DNA from: Luteibacter sp. | GTDB lineage: Bacteria > Pseudomonadota > Gammaproteobacteria > Xanthomonadales > Rhodanobacteraceae | NCBI RefSeq assembly: GCF_009912395.1 | Contig: NZ_WNDO01000011.1 | Location: forward strand, 62,001-126,000 | Direction: 5' to 3' | Length of the DNA stretch: 64,000 nt | Shown: in pieces, positions 29,057 through 37,609 of the stretch | Layout: each line of letters starts with the position of its first letter | Numbering within the stretch: position 1 is the first letter of the stretch | The notes under the pieces: model-generated | Seen by the model: only the letters and a program-made list of their open reading frames with translations | Told to the model about the DNA's origin: nothing | Databases searched by the model: none | Made by a program: the position numbers and the translations under genes

Positions 29057-29545
29057 ATGGTCGCCGTGACTCGCCCCTCCACCGAAGTGCGCGCCATGCG
29101 ACGGGAAGACCTCGACGCCGTGGCCGCCATCGAACATGCGTCGTACGAATTTCCCTGGAGCCCCGGCATTTTCCGGGACTGCCTGCAGGCCGGACACAAT
29201 TGCTGGGTGATCGTCCACGATGGCGAGGTCGCGGGGTACGGCATCCTCTCGGTCGCCGCGGGCGAGGCCCATGTGCTCAACGTCTGCATCGGCGAGGCGC
29301 ACCGTGGCTTCGGCTACGGCCGCTGCATGATGCGCCGCCTGCTGGATCTGGCGCGCTGGTACGGCGCCGAGCGGGTCTTCCTGGAGGTGCGGCCGTCCAA
29401 TCCCGTGGCGAAGGTGCTCTACGAGTCCCTCGGTTTTGCCGAGATCGGCCGCCGTCCGGCGTACTACCCCGCGCGGAACGGACGCGAAGAGGCCATCGTG
29501 ATGGCCCTGGACATGAACCCCGACACCCCCTCCCCGGTGTTGTAG
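29057..29545 (+). CDS. rimI: Ribosomal protein S18 alanine N-acetyltransferase
   Basis: 162-residue GNAT protein with the acetyl-CoA loop (HRGFGYGRCMMRRLLDLA) and the RimI-type end (LYESLGFAEIGRRPAYYPA). ATG 29057 has AGGAG upstream. The stop codon TAG is supplied by a REP-like element that begins at 29541, so the last residues may have been altered by repeat insertion. Confidence 0.92.
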   Translation: MVAVTRPSTEVRAMRREDLDAVAAIEHASYEFPWSPGIFRDCLQAGHNCWVIVHDGEVAGYGILSVAAGEAHVLNVCIGEAHRGFGYGRCMMRRLLDLARWYGAERVFLEVRPSNPVAKVLYESLGFAEIGRRPAYYPARNGREEAIVMALDMNPDTPSPVL

Positions 29546-29563
29546 GAGCGCGCTTGCGCGCGA
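29541..29563 (+). repeat. Single REP-like element over the rimI stop
   Basis: One copy of the 23-base TGTAGGAGCGCG repeat. Its TAG (29543-29545) is the rimI stop codon. Confidence 0.88.
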
Positions 29564-29599
29564 TGGTGCGTACCGCGAGCCCCATCGCGGATGCGATCC

Positions 29600-29647
29600 G
29601 CTCCCACCCCTTCGGTAGCCAAGCCTGACTACCGAAGGGGTGGGAGC
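29600..29647. repeat. Second palindromic repeat type, likely bidirectional terminator
   Basis: A perfect 19-bp inverted repeat (arm starting GCTCCCACCCCTTCGG) with a 10-base loop, in the gap between the convergent rimI and permease genes. Flanks (CATCGC.. and ..GCGATGG) extend it imperfectly. Different sequence from the TGTAGGAG family. Confidence 0.7.
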
Positions 29648-29673
29648 CGATTTATCGGCGATGGTTCCAAGGA

Positions 29674-32157
29674 TCAGCCTTCGCGCAGCAACGCCATCGG
29701 CGAGGTGCGAAGCACGCGACGCGTACCCAGTAGGCCGATGCCCATCACCACCAGCGCCGCCAGCACGGCCGCGCCGACCAGGGGCCATAGGGGTGGTACG
29801 AAGTGCTCGATGCGGAACACGGCCTTGCCCAGCCACAGGCCCGCGCCGGTCGCACCCAGCGCCGCCGTGAGTCCCGCCACCAGGCCCAGCAGGGCGAACT
29901 CACACGCCGCCGCGGCACGCAGCTGGCGCCGCGTGGCCCCGAGCGTGCGTAGCAGGGCGGCCTCCTTGCGGCGTTCCTGCGCGCTCGCGGCGAGCGCCGC
30001 CGCCAGTACCAGGGCACCCGCCAGCAGGCTGAAGCCCAGCACCCAGCGCACGGCCGAGCCCACGCGGTCGACGATTTCGCGGACGCGGTCGAGCAAGGCG
30101 TCGACGTCGATCAAGCTCAGGTTGCCGTAATCGCGCGACACCCGCGAAAGCTGGTCGCCGTGGCCGCGCGGCAGGTAGAAGCTGGTGAGCCAGGTATGCG
30201 GCAGCTCGCTGGCATGCGCCGGGTCCAGCATTAGGAAGAAATTCACCCGGAACGAGGTCCAGTCGACCTTGCGCACGCTGGTGAGCTTCGCCTGCACCGT
30301 GCCTTCGCCGACCTCGAAGCTCAGCGTGTCGCCCAGTTTGAGGTGGAAGCGATCCCGCCATGAGGTGTCCACCGACACTTCGGCTCCCGGAGGTGAAGCG
30401 CCCGGCCACGCACCCGCCACGATCTGGTTGGAAGGCGGCAACTCGGCGCTCCACGACAGGCGTAGCTGGTTGTCGGCGGAGTTTTTTGCCTCGTCGCTGT
30501 CGAAGGCGATGCTGTCGACGGGCTTGCCGTTGATTGCCGTCAGCTTGCCCACGGCGAGCGGCATCATGTTGATCTTGCTGGCCCCCATGCCCGTCAACGC
30601 GGTCGAGAAGGCCTCGCGCTGGTCGTCCTGGAGGTTCAGGGCGAACCAGTTGGGCGTGTCGGAAGGAAGCTCGCGCCGCCAGCCGTCCAGCAGCGAAGGT
30701 GCGATCACGGCCAGCAGGAGCAGGGCGCACAGACCGAGCGACAACGCGGTGGCCTGTACCAGCGAAAGGCCGCGTCGACGTGCCAGCGCGGCGAGGCCGA
30801 GACGTAGCGCCGGGTGCGCGCCTGGCGCGACGCGCCGGGCCACCAGCAACAGCAGGGCGGCCAGCGCGGCGGCCACGACCGCGACACAGGCGAGGCTGAC
30901 CGCGAGGATGCCGGAGAGCCGCAGCGAGTCGCTCTGCAACCAGATCAGCAGCACCGCGGTGAGCAGTGGCACCAGGTAGAGGGCGTCGAAGCTGCGGACC
31001 TTGCGTTGTATGGAATCCCGGAACACCGCCACTGGCGGCACCTCAGCCAGGCGGACGAGGGGCGGCAACGCGAAGCCGGCGAGCACGGCCAAGCCCATCG
31101 CGGCAGCGGCCAGGGCCGGTGCGATGGGCAAGGTGGTGGGGATGTTGTCGAACAACTGGCGCGCGAAATACCAGGCGCCTTCGGCGAGTCCCAGAGCGAC
31201 AGCCATGCCGATCGCGGCGGCGGGGATCGCCAGCGCGGCCAGCGTGGCGACCAGCAGGGCGGCGACACGACGTTTCGGCGTGCCGAGCGCACGCAGCAGG
31301 GCCACCTCGGCGGACTTGCGGCGGGCGTAGCGGGCCGAGGCCAGCGCGATGGCGACACCCGCGAGCAGGGCCGATAGCAGAGCGGTCAGGCGCAGGAAGG
31401 CGCTGGCACGGTCGAACGCGCTGCGCATGCGCTCCTGCATTTTCTCGGGGGTGAGCAGGTCGGCGCCGGCGGGAAGCGGGGCGCTTTCGACGGCCGAACG
31501 CCAGCGGGCCACGTCGCCGGGCTCGCCGGCCACGAGCAGGCGATGGCGCGCCCGGCTGCCGACGGACAGGAGGCCTGCCTTGTCGGCATCGCCCAGGTTC
31601 ATCACCGCACGCGGCGCCAGTGCGAACAGTTCGCCACCGTCCGGCTGGCGAACGAGTTCGGCGGCCAGCGTGAGGTCGTGGCCGCCGATCTGCACGGTCT
31701 GGCCCACGCCGACGCCCAGGCCGACCATGGCCCGGTGGTCGAGGTAGACCTGCCCCGGACCGGGGCCCTGGGCCTCGTGCTCCTTGCCGTCCGCGCCGCG
31801 CAGCACCAGCGTGCCGCGCAGGGGATAGGCGTTGTCGCTGGCGAGCACATCGAGCAACTGGCTGTGTTCCCCCACGAACGCCACGCTGCGGAACTGGGCG
31901 CCCCGGGTGGTACGCAGGCGATCGGCCTGCGCCGAGCGCTGTAGGTCGTCGGGCAGCGGCGCGGGTGCGGTGATGCCCATGTCACCACCGATCAACTCAG
32001 CCGCGCTGGCGAGGATGCCGCGCTCCAGCCGCGTGGACAGCGTGGCGACCACACCGAGCGCGATCACCGCCAGCACCAGCGAGGCGGCGAGGGTGCGCAA
32101 CTCGACGAGGTGCCATTCGCGCCTCAGCGTGCGCAAGGCAAGCCGGGCGACGTTCAC
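29674..32157 (-). CDS. YbbP-type large FtsX-domain ABC permease
   Basis: 827 residues with the YbbP plan: N-terminal helix (LAASLVLAVIALGVVATL), a periplasmic region, an FtsX block (ARRKSAEVALLRALGTPKRR), central helices, and a second periplasmic/FtsX block (RRKEAALLRTLGATRRQLRA). Partner ATPase gene overlaps its start by four bases. In E. coli ybbA-ybbP lies divergent from tesA, exactly as here. Substrate unknown. Confidence 0.9.
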   Translation of the reverse strand: MNVARLALRTLRREWHLVELRTLAASLVLAVIALGVVATLSTRLERGILASAAELIGGDMGITAPAPLPDDLQRSAQADRLRTTRGAQFRSVAFVGEHSQLLDVLASDNAYPLRGTLVLRGADGKEHEAQGPGPGQVYLDHRAMVGLGVGVGQTVQIGGHDLTLAAELVRQPDGGELFALAPRAVMNLGDADKAGLLSVGSRARHRLLVAGEPGDVARWRSAVESAPLPAGADLLTPEKMQERMRSAFDRASAFLRLTALLSALLAGVAIALASARYARRKSAEVALLRALGTPKRRVAALLVATLAALAIPAAAIGMAVALGLAEGAWYFARQLFDNIPTTLPIAPALAAAAMGLAVLAGFALPPLVRLAEVPPVAVFRDSIQRKVRSFDALYLVPLLTAVLLIWLQSDSLRLSGILAVSLACVAVVAAALAALLLLVARRVAPGAHPALRLGLAALARRRGLSLVQATALSLGLCALLLLAVIAPSLLDGWRRELPSDTPNWFALNLQDDQREAFSTALTGMGASKINMMPLAVGKLTAINGKPVDSIAFDSDEAKNSADNQLRLSWSAELPPSNQIVAGAWPGASPPGAEVSVDTSWRDRFHLKLGDTLSFEVGEGTVQAKLTSVRKVDWTSFRVNFFLMLDPAHASELPHTWLTSFYLPRGHGDQLSRVSRDYGNLSLIDVDALLDRVREIVDRVGSAVRWVLGFSLLAGALVLAAALAASAQERRKEAALLRTLGATRRQLRAAAACEFALLGLVAGLTAALGATGAGLWLGKAVFRIEHFVPPLWPLVGAAVLAALVVMGIGLLGTRRVLRTSPMALLREG

Positions 32158-32840
32158 GGGCTCACCCCGAGGCGGCCTTCGCGCAGCTCCGCCGATCGCG
32201 CGCAGCGCGCGGCCAGGCGAGGATCGTGGGTGACCAGGATCAGCGTCGTGGCGTGCTGGCGGTTCATTTCGAACAACAGGTCGCCGACGTGCTCGCCGGT
32301 GTGCTGGTCGAGGTTGCCGGTCGGCTCGTCCGCGAAAAGGATGCGTGGACGGTGCACGAAGGCGCGGGCCAGGGCCACGCGCTGCTGTTCGCCGCCCGAG
32401 AGCTGGGCCGGATAGTGACGGCGGCGGCCGCCCAGGCCGACCGTCTCCAGCGCGGCGTGGGCGCGTTCGCGGGCGGAGTTGTCGCCCTCCAGTTCGAGCG
32501 GCAGCATCACGTTTTCCTCTGCCGTCAACGCCGGGAGCAGGTGAAAGGACTGGAACACGAAGCCGACGAGCCGGCGCCGGATGGCGGCGCGGGCTTCCTC
32601 GTCGATGGCCTCCAGCGCCTGGCCGTCGAGGCGGATGCTGCCGGCGGTGGGAACATCCAGGCCGGCGATCAGTCCGAGCAGGGTGGTCTTGCCCGAGCCG
32701 GACGCGCCGACGATGGCGAAGCTTTCCCCGGCCTGCACGGCGAGGTTGACCCCCGTGAGGATATCCAACTGGCCCTCCGGGCCGAAAACCGACTTGCTAA
32801 CATCCTTCACTTCGAGAAGAACACGGGAAGAATCGCTCAT
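32154..32840 (-). CDS. YbbA-type ABC transporter ATPase
   Basis: 228 residues: Walker A GASGSGKTT, Q-loop FQSFHLLPALTAEENV, signature LSGGEQQRVALARAF, Walker B ILFADEPTGNLD, switch VTHDPR. ATG 32840 is chosen because a longer frame (to 33248) runs antisense through tesA. Its start codon and the tesA start share the four bases CATG. Confidence 0.93.
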   Translation of the reverse strand: MSDSSRVLLEVKDVSKSVFGPEGQLDILTGVNLAVQAGESFAIVGASGSGKTTLLGLIAGLDVPTAGSIRLDGQALEAIDEEARAAIRRRLVGFVFQSFHLLPALTAEENVMLPLELEGDNSARERAHAALETVGLGGRRRHYPAQLSGGEQQRVALARAFVHRPRILFADEPTGNLDQHTGEHVGDLLFEMNRQHATTLILVTHDPRLAARCARSAELREGRLGVSP

Positions 32841-33453
32841 GCGTCGTTGCCTGATGGTCCTGTTGCTGTTGGTCTGGGGCGCCGTCGCCTCCGCGGCGGA
32901 TGCGCCGCGAAAGGTGCTGGTGCTGGGGGACTCGTTGTCGGCGGCGCACAACATCCCGGTGGAAGCCGGTTGGGTGCGTCTGCTGAACGCGCGTACCTCG
33001 AAGATGGCGACGCCCTGGACGATGGTCAATGCCAGTATCAGCGGCGAAACCTCCCTGAGTGGCCGCAATCGCCTCAACGCGCTATTGAAGAAGGAACAAC
33101 CTGGCATCGTGGTGATCGAACTGGGCGCGAACGATGGCTTGCAGGGCCTGCCGCTGGGGCAACTGGCCGACAACCTGGAGGCGATGATCGCCGCTTCCAC
33201 GAAAGCCGGGGCGAAAGTCCTGCTCCTGGGCATCGAGCTGCCGGTCAACTACGGCCCGCAATACCGTGACGGCCTGCGCAAGATCTACGCCGACGCCGCG
33301 AAGAAGCACGGCCTGCCGCTGGTACCCTTCCTGCTCGACGGCGTGGCCCTGGATCCCGCCCTGATGCAGGACGACGGGCTGCATCCCACGGCCAAGGGCG
33401 AGGTGCCCGTGGCGGAGAATGTATGGAAAGCGCTAGCGCCGATGCTCAAGTAA
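32839..33453 (+). CDS. tesA: Periplasmic SGNH esterase/lysophospholipase, TesA family
   Basis: 204 residues with a signal peptide (MRRCLMVLLLLVWGAVASAA) and all SGNH blocks: GDSLS (nucleophile Ser), the conserved Gly in ISGET, GAND (Asn), and DGLHP (Asp/His). Multifunctional esterase/thioesterase I of the periplasm. Divergent from the YbbA/YbbP transporter with overlapping start codons. Confidence 0.92.
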   Translation: MRRCLMVLLLLVWGAVASAADAPRKVLVLGDSLSAAHNIPVEAGWVRLLNARTSKMATPWTMVNASISGETSLSGRNRLNALLKKEQPGIVVIELGANDGLQGLPLGQLADNLEAMIAASTKAGAKVLLLGIELPVNYGPQYRDGLRKIYADAAKKHGLPLVPFLLDGVALDPALMQDDGLHPTAKGEVPVAENVWKALAPMLK

Positions 33454-33538
33454 ACGACGTAACGTCGACGTTCGCATACCCAGAATGAATCGTTGTTTTC
33501 GGTCTTCACGCTGTTCTCACCGGTCCGGCCGTTAACTC

Positions 33539-33552
33539 TTCACATTTGTGAA
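33539..33552 (+). promoter_or_regulatory. Inverted repeat in the promoter region of the OmpR-type regulator
   Basis: TTCACA-TT-TGTGAA, 20 bases before the regulator ATG. Related TTCAC/TTCTCAC words at 33504-33519 could be extra half-sites. It could be an autoregulatory site or another factor's operator. Confidence 0.45.
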
Positions 33553-33572
33553 TCAGCGAAAGGAGTGGAGCG

Positions 33573-34307
33573 ATGAGCACACGTGACGAACAGTCTGGCC
33601 TGATCCTCCTTGTCGAGGACAACCGGCAGATCGCCGAGATGGTGGGGGAGTTCCTTGAGCGTCGGGGCTACTCCGTCGACTATGCCGCCGATGGTGTCAG
33701 TGGCCTGCACCTGGCCGTCTCCAACAGCTACGACGTGATCGTGCTCGATCTCATGCTCCCGGGCATGGACGGCCTGGACGTTTGCCGCAAGCTGCGCAAG
33801 GACGGCAAGAAGTCCACCCCGGTCCTCATGCTGACGGCCCGGGATACCCTGGAAGACAAGCTGGTGGGCCTGGAAGCCGGCGCCGACGATTACCTCATCA
33901 AGCCCTTCGAGGTTCGCGAACTGGAAGCCCGCCTGCGTGCGCTGATCCGCCGCGATCGCCGCCAGGTGTCCTCGGAGGTGCTGACGGTGGGCGACATGAC
34001 CCTCGACACGGCCACCTTGCGCCTCACCCGTGGCGGCCAGGAGCTGACCGTGTCCCCAATCGGCCTGAAGTTGCTGGCGATCCTCATGCGCGAGTCGCCG
34101 CGGGTGGTCAGCCGCCGGGACATCGAACGCGAAATCTGGGGCGACACGCTGCCCGACTCGGACACCCTGCGCTCGCACCTGTACAACCTGCGTCGCGTGA
34201 TCGACAAGCCGTTCGATCGCCCGCTGCTCCATACCATCTATTCGGCCGGCTACCGCCTGGCCGACCTCGACTCCGAAGTCGCGACGGCTTCGCAGCACGT
34301 GGGTTGA
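33573..34307 (+). CDS. OmpR/PhoB-family response regulator
   Basis: 244 residues: receiver (LVEDN; Asp in IVLDLMLPGMDG near 56; Lys in LIKPF) and a winged-helix C-terminal domain (REIWGDTLPDSDTLRSHLYN, then YSAGYRLAD). AAAGGAG precedes the ATG. The kinase gene follows after 26 bases. Confidence 0.92.
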   Translation: MSTRDEQSGLILLVEDNRQIAEMVGEFLERRGYSVDYAADGVSGLHLAVSNSYDVIVLDLMLPGMDGLDVCRKLRKDGKKSTPVLMLTARDTLEDKLVGLEAGADDYLIKPFEVRELEARLRALIRRDRRQVSSEVLTVGDMTLDTATLRLTRGGQELTVSPIGLKLLAILMRESPRVVSRRDIEREIWGDTLPDSDTLRSHLYNLRRVIDKPFDRPLLHTIYSAGYRLADLDSEVATASQHVG

Positions 34308-34333
34308 GGCGGATGAGGGGTCGGATGTAATCG

Positions 34334-35326
34334 ATGGAAGAGGGCCGTTCGCAGGGGACGCGGCGCCGGCGTGGTTCATTCCGCGCTCGTGTCGCCATCG
34401 TCTTCGCATTGCAGACGCTGGTGGTAGTGATCGCCTCGATCATGGCCGCGCATAACGTGGCGCCCCTGGGCGCCGCGGTTGCCATCATGCTCTGTTCGGG
34501 CGGGCTGGCCTGGTTGGCCGTGTCCCGCGAATGGCTGCCCATCGCGGCCCTGGCACGGCTACTGGATGGCTGGGACCCGGACCGTCCGGACATGGACCGG
34601 CTTCAGGGCGAGGACGGCAAGCGCTCGGACGGCGATGTCTCGTCCCTGATCCGTGGTTTGCATGGGTTGGCCTCGCGTATCGAGGGTTTCGGCGAACGCG
34701 AACGCAACTTCACCCGCGATGCCAGTCACGAACTGCGCAGCCCGCTCACGGTGATCAAGATGTCCTCGGACATGCTGGCCGACGAAACGGAGCTTTCGGA
34801 GTTCGGCCATCGTTCGCTGGACCGTATTCGGCGCTCCACGCGTGAGCTGGAGTCGCTGGTGGAGGCCTTCCTGATCCTGTCCCGCGAATCCGATCAGGGG
34901 CTCACGGAAGAGGACTTCGTGGTCAACAAGGTGCTTCGCCAGGAAGTCGACCACGCTCGCAAGCTGATCGCCGGAAGGCCGGTGGAGCTGATCCTCGACG
35001 AACCGGCGACCTTCGCGCTGCACGCGTCGCCTCGGGTCTTCGCGGTGTTGTGCGGGCAGCTGATCCGCCACGCCCTGCAACAGACCGACCAGGGCACCAT
35101 CGTGGTCACGGTGATGCCGGGCAGCGTGAGCGTCATCAATCCCGCCATGGACGTGCCGGAGCCCGGCAGTCGCCGGCATGCGTCGGTGGACAGACACGGC
35201 TTCGACCTCGCCATCGCACGGCGCCTGTCGGATCGTTTCCAGTGGCCGCTGGAACTGCGGGCCTTGCCCGGTGCCAGCCGCATCGCCAGCGTCCGCTTCC
35301 CGAACCCCCAGCCCGTCGAGGCCTGA
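34334..35326 (+). CDS. Sensor histidine kinase with a divergent ATPase domain
   Basis: 330 residues. Two membrane segments (about 18-37 and 42-58) with almost no periplasmic loop, a HisKA domain with FTRDASHELRSPLTVIKMS (phospho-acceptor His), and a C-terminal region where the ATP-site boxes are weak: the N-box position reads CGQLIRHALQQ, no DxGxG is visible, and GLGL is replaced by HGFDLAIARRL. It may bind ATP differently or act mainly as a phosphatase. Partner is the OmpR-type regulator upstream. Confidence 0.85.
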   Translation: MEEGRSQGTRRRRGSFRARVAIVFALQTLVVVIASIMAAHNVAPLGAAVAIMLCSGGLAWLAVSREWLPIAALARLLDGWDPDRPDMDRLQGEDGKRSDGDVSSLIRGLHGLASRIEGFGERERNFTRDASHELRSPLTVIKMSSDMLADETELSEFGHRSLDRIRRSTRELESLVEAFLILSRESDQGLTEEDFVVNKVLRQEVDHARKLIAGRPVELILDEPATFALHASPRVFAVLCGQLIRHALQQTDQGTIVVTVMPGSVSVINPAMDVPEPGSRRHASVDRHGFDLAIARRLSDRFQWPLELRALPGASRIASVRFPNPQPVEA

Positions 35327-35333
35327 CGGATTC

Positions 35334-35399
35334 TGTAGGAGCGCGCCTTGCGCGCGACCGTTTTCGCGAAGACCGGTCGCGCGCAAGCGCGCTCCTACA
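35334..35399. repeat. Pair of inverted REP-like elements between convergent genes
   Basis: Copies at 35334-35357 (one extra C) and 35377-35399 in opposite orientation, 19 bases apart. They can form a hairpin that may end transcription of both convergent genes. The right copy supplies the stop codon of the minus-strand gene. Confidence 0.9.
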
Positions 35400-35853
35400 G
35401 AAGCAGTTTGGCGATCCTGCCCTCGTCCAGCGCCCCGCTAGCCGCCCGACGCCGCCCATCGGCGTGGATGACCAGCGTGCGCGGCGTCTCGCCGCCCCAG
35501 GTCTGGTCGATCAGGAAATTGATCCGGTCGGGCGTGCGTTCGGCATAGGCGCGCGAGGGCACGTCGTCGACGTTTGCCGCGTGCAGGCGTTTCTCCAGCG
35601 TGTCCGCCTGGGTGATCGAATCGGTCGCGACGAAGACGAGATCCACATCGGCGTGGTTGCGTTGCCATGCGCGTAGCGCCGACAGGTTTTGCTCGCAGTA
35701 CGCACAATCCAGCGCCCAGAGGGCGACGATCTTCGTGCCCTTCGCGGGCGGCGCGAGCAGGGCAGGCACGTCGGCGATGCCCAGCGCCGTCGGCGCCGCC
35801 GCATGGGCGGGCAGGGCGAGACTCAGCATGGCGAGTGCGACGAGGGGTTTCAT
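35395..35853 (-). CDS. Periplasmic thioredoxin-like protein
   Basis: 152 residues with a signal peptide (MKPLVALAMLSLALPAHA) and a thioredoxin-like core: IVALWALDCAYCEQNLSALR gives the active-site CAYC, and TWGGETPRTLVIHADG holds the cis-Pro region of TlpA-like proteins. Its ATG overlaps the stop of the propeller gene (ATGA), so it is the fourth gene of the regB-regA unit. The stop codon TAG lies inside a REP-like element. Confidence 0.85.
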   Translation of the reverse strand: MKPLVALAMLSLALPAHAAAPTALGIADVPALLAPPAKGTKIVALWALDCAYCEQNLSALRAWQRNHADVDLVFVATDSITQADTLEKRLHAANVDDVPSRAYAERTPDRINFLIDQTWGGETPRTLVIHADGRRRAASGALDEGRIAKLLL

Positions 35854-37025
35854 TGCAGGGCCTCCGTGGGCACGAGGCGGAACTGGCCGTCCGGATTCCA
35901 GGCGACGAAGGCGCGGTGGTCATGGATCAGCAATCGCGGCCAGCCCGATGCGCCGTCGGTGTGCGCGATCTGCCGGGGCTCGCTGAAATGCAGGCCGCCG
36001 TCGGTGGACTCGCGCAGCATGAGGTCGAGGCCTTTCTCGGTCATCTGGTGCCAGACGATCCACACGTGTCGACCGTCTACCGCAAGGTCGGCATGCGACG
36101 CGCCGAGCGTGGCAACCGGGAACGTGTGGATGGGCGCCTTCCCCGGCACGAGCTGCCCATAGCTGATGGTCGGCTTGCCGTCGGTCACGGCGAACCACAC
36201 CGCATGCTTCGTCCCTTTCGCATCGATCGCGAGCGACGGGCCATGGTTTGGGCAACCCTCGATGTGCCACTGCGTGAATGTGGCGCGCTCCACCTTCAGC
36301 GTGCCGGTACCAATGGGCAACGACGTGAAGGCGTGATCGCGGATGTTGTCGCCGTAGATCGCGCGGAAGAAGGCATCGATGCCTCCATCCGGCGCGCGAG
36401 CCAGCGCGATGCGGCAGCATTCGCAGCTCTGGTCCACGATCTTGCGTTCCGGCGCGAAGTGTTCGCCACGATCCGACGACCAGCTGTAATAGGTGGCGGC
36501 ACCGAGGTACGGCTTGTTGGTGACCTTGGCCGCTTCCAGGTCGCGTTTGTCGATCCACGCCACCACGATGTTTCCCTTGCCGTCGACGGCGAGCGAGTCG
36601 AAGCGATGGGTAATGTCCGCGCGATCCGTATGCACGGTGACGGGCGTATCGAAGTGCGTGCCGCCGTCGAGCGAGCGCGAGAAGCGCACGAAGCCCGACC
36701 ACGGCGTCTTCCTCGGCTGCGACCAGGTCACGTACAGATCGCCCTGCGGCCCCAGCGCGATCTTCGGCCGGTTCTCGCCTTCGGCGTAGATCGGTTCACC
36801 GACGGGGTTGACGATGGTCGACTGCGTGAACGCCCTTCCCATGTCGTCTGAGCGCCGCACCCGGACGTGCTCGCCGAGCGTATCCACCACCCACAGGTGA
36901 CCGCTGCCGTCGAAGGTCGCGTCGAAGCCGAGCGGGGCTTCGTGGCCCATGGCCATGCCGTGCATGTCGTCGGCATGCGCGGTGGCGGCGAAGAGCAGCG
37001 GGACGAGGAGAAGGGCGCGGCGCAT
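35850..37025 (-). CDS. Secreted BNR/sialidase-fold beta-propeller protein with CECC motif
   Basis: 391 residues. Signal peptide (MRRALLLVPLLFAATAHA), then a His/Met-rich start (DDMHGMAMGHEA), then repeated propeller strands with Asp-box-like segments (SRSLDGGTHF, SWSSDRGEHF, RESTDGGLHF). A Cys cluster (DQSCECCRIALA) lies mid-protein. True sialidase catalytic residues are not evident. ATG 37025 is 2 bases after regA, so it is co-transcribed with the RegBA pair. The Cys and His/Met motifs suggest metal or redox chemistry in the periplasm (inference). Confidence 0.8.
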   Translation of the reverse strand: MRRALLLVPLLFAATAHADDMHGMAMGHEAPLGFDATFDGSGHLWVVDTLGEHVRVRRSDDMGRAFTQSTIVNPVGEPIYAEGENRPKIALGPQGDLYVTWSQPRKTPWSGFVRFSRSLDGGTHFDTPVTVHTDRADITHRFDSLAVDGKGNIVVAWIDKRDLEAAKVTNKPYLGAATYYSWSSDRGEHFAPERKIVDQSCECCRIALARAPDGGIDAFFRAIYGDNIRDHAFTSLPIGTGTLKVERATFTQWHIEGCPNHGPSLAIDAKGTKHAVWFAVTDGKPTISYGQLVPGKAPIHTFPVATLGASHADLAVDGRHVWIVWHQMTEKGLDLMLRESTDGGLHFSEPRQIAHTDGASGWPRLLIHDHRAFVAWNPDGQFRLVPTEALQ

Positions 37026-37027
37026 GG

Positions 37028-37609
37028 TCAATGCTCGTCGGGACGTTCGCGGACAGGATGCTTGCTGAGCTTGCGCTGCAAGGTACGGCGATGCATGCCG
37101 AGGCGTCGCGCGGTTTCGGAGATGTTGCCTTCGCACTCGGTGAGCACGCGCTGGATGTGCTCCCACTCAAGTCGACGTAGCGGCAGTGGGGCGTCCGGCG
37201 CATCCACCAGGTCGTCGATGTCGGCCGGACCGGCATCGCCATCGAGCAGGGCGCGCACCACCGCGTCGGCGTCGACCGGCTTGGCCAGGTAGTCGTGCGC
37301 GCCGCGCTTGATCGCCTCGACGGCGGTCGCGATGGACGCGTAGCCGGTGAGCAACAGCACGCGGATATCCGGCACCAGCGACTGCAATTCCGGAATCAGG
37401 CGCAGGCCGTTCTCGTCGCCGAGCTTGAGATCGAGCACGCAGTAACGCGGCTGGTGGCGACGGGTGAGGGCGCGGGCGTCGTCGGCGTTGTCGGTGGTGA
37501 TCACCTCGAAGCCGCGCGAGGTCATCGCGCGTCCGAGCACGCGGGCGAACGTCGCGTCGTCATCGACGATCAGCAGGGGGCGGCCGGTGGGCGGGACGAG
37601 GTCGTTCAT
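37028..37609 (-). CDS. regA: RegA/PrrA/ActR-type response regulator
   Basis: 193 residues: a receiver (LLIVDDD; phospho-acceptor Asp at about 60 in CVLDLKLGDENG; Lys in YLAKPVDADA) and a Fis-type helix-turn-helix (GNISETARRLGMHRRTLQRK), the compact layout of the RegA family. It overlaps the kinase gene by four bases (ATGA). RegA-type proteins regulate respiration and redox genes. Confidence 0.88.
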   Translation of the reverse strand: MNDLVPPTGRPLLIVDDDATFARVLGRAMTSRGFEVITTDNADDARALTRRHQPRYCVLDLKLGDENGLRLIPELQSLVPDIRVLLLTGYASIATAVEAIKRGAHDYLAKPVDADAVVRALLDGDAGPADIDDLVDAPDAPLPLRRLEWEHIQRVLTECEGNISETARRLGMHRRTLQRKLSKHPVRERPDEH

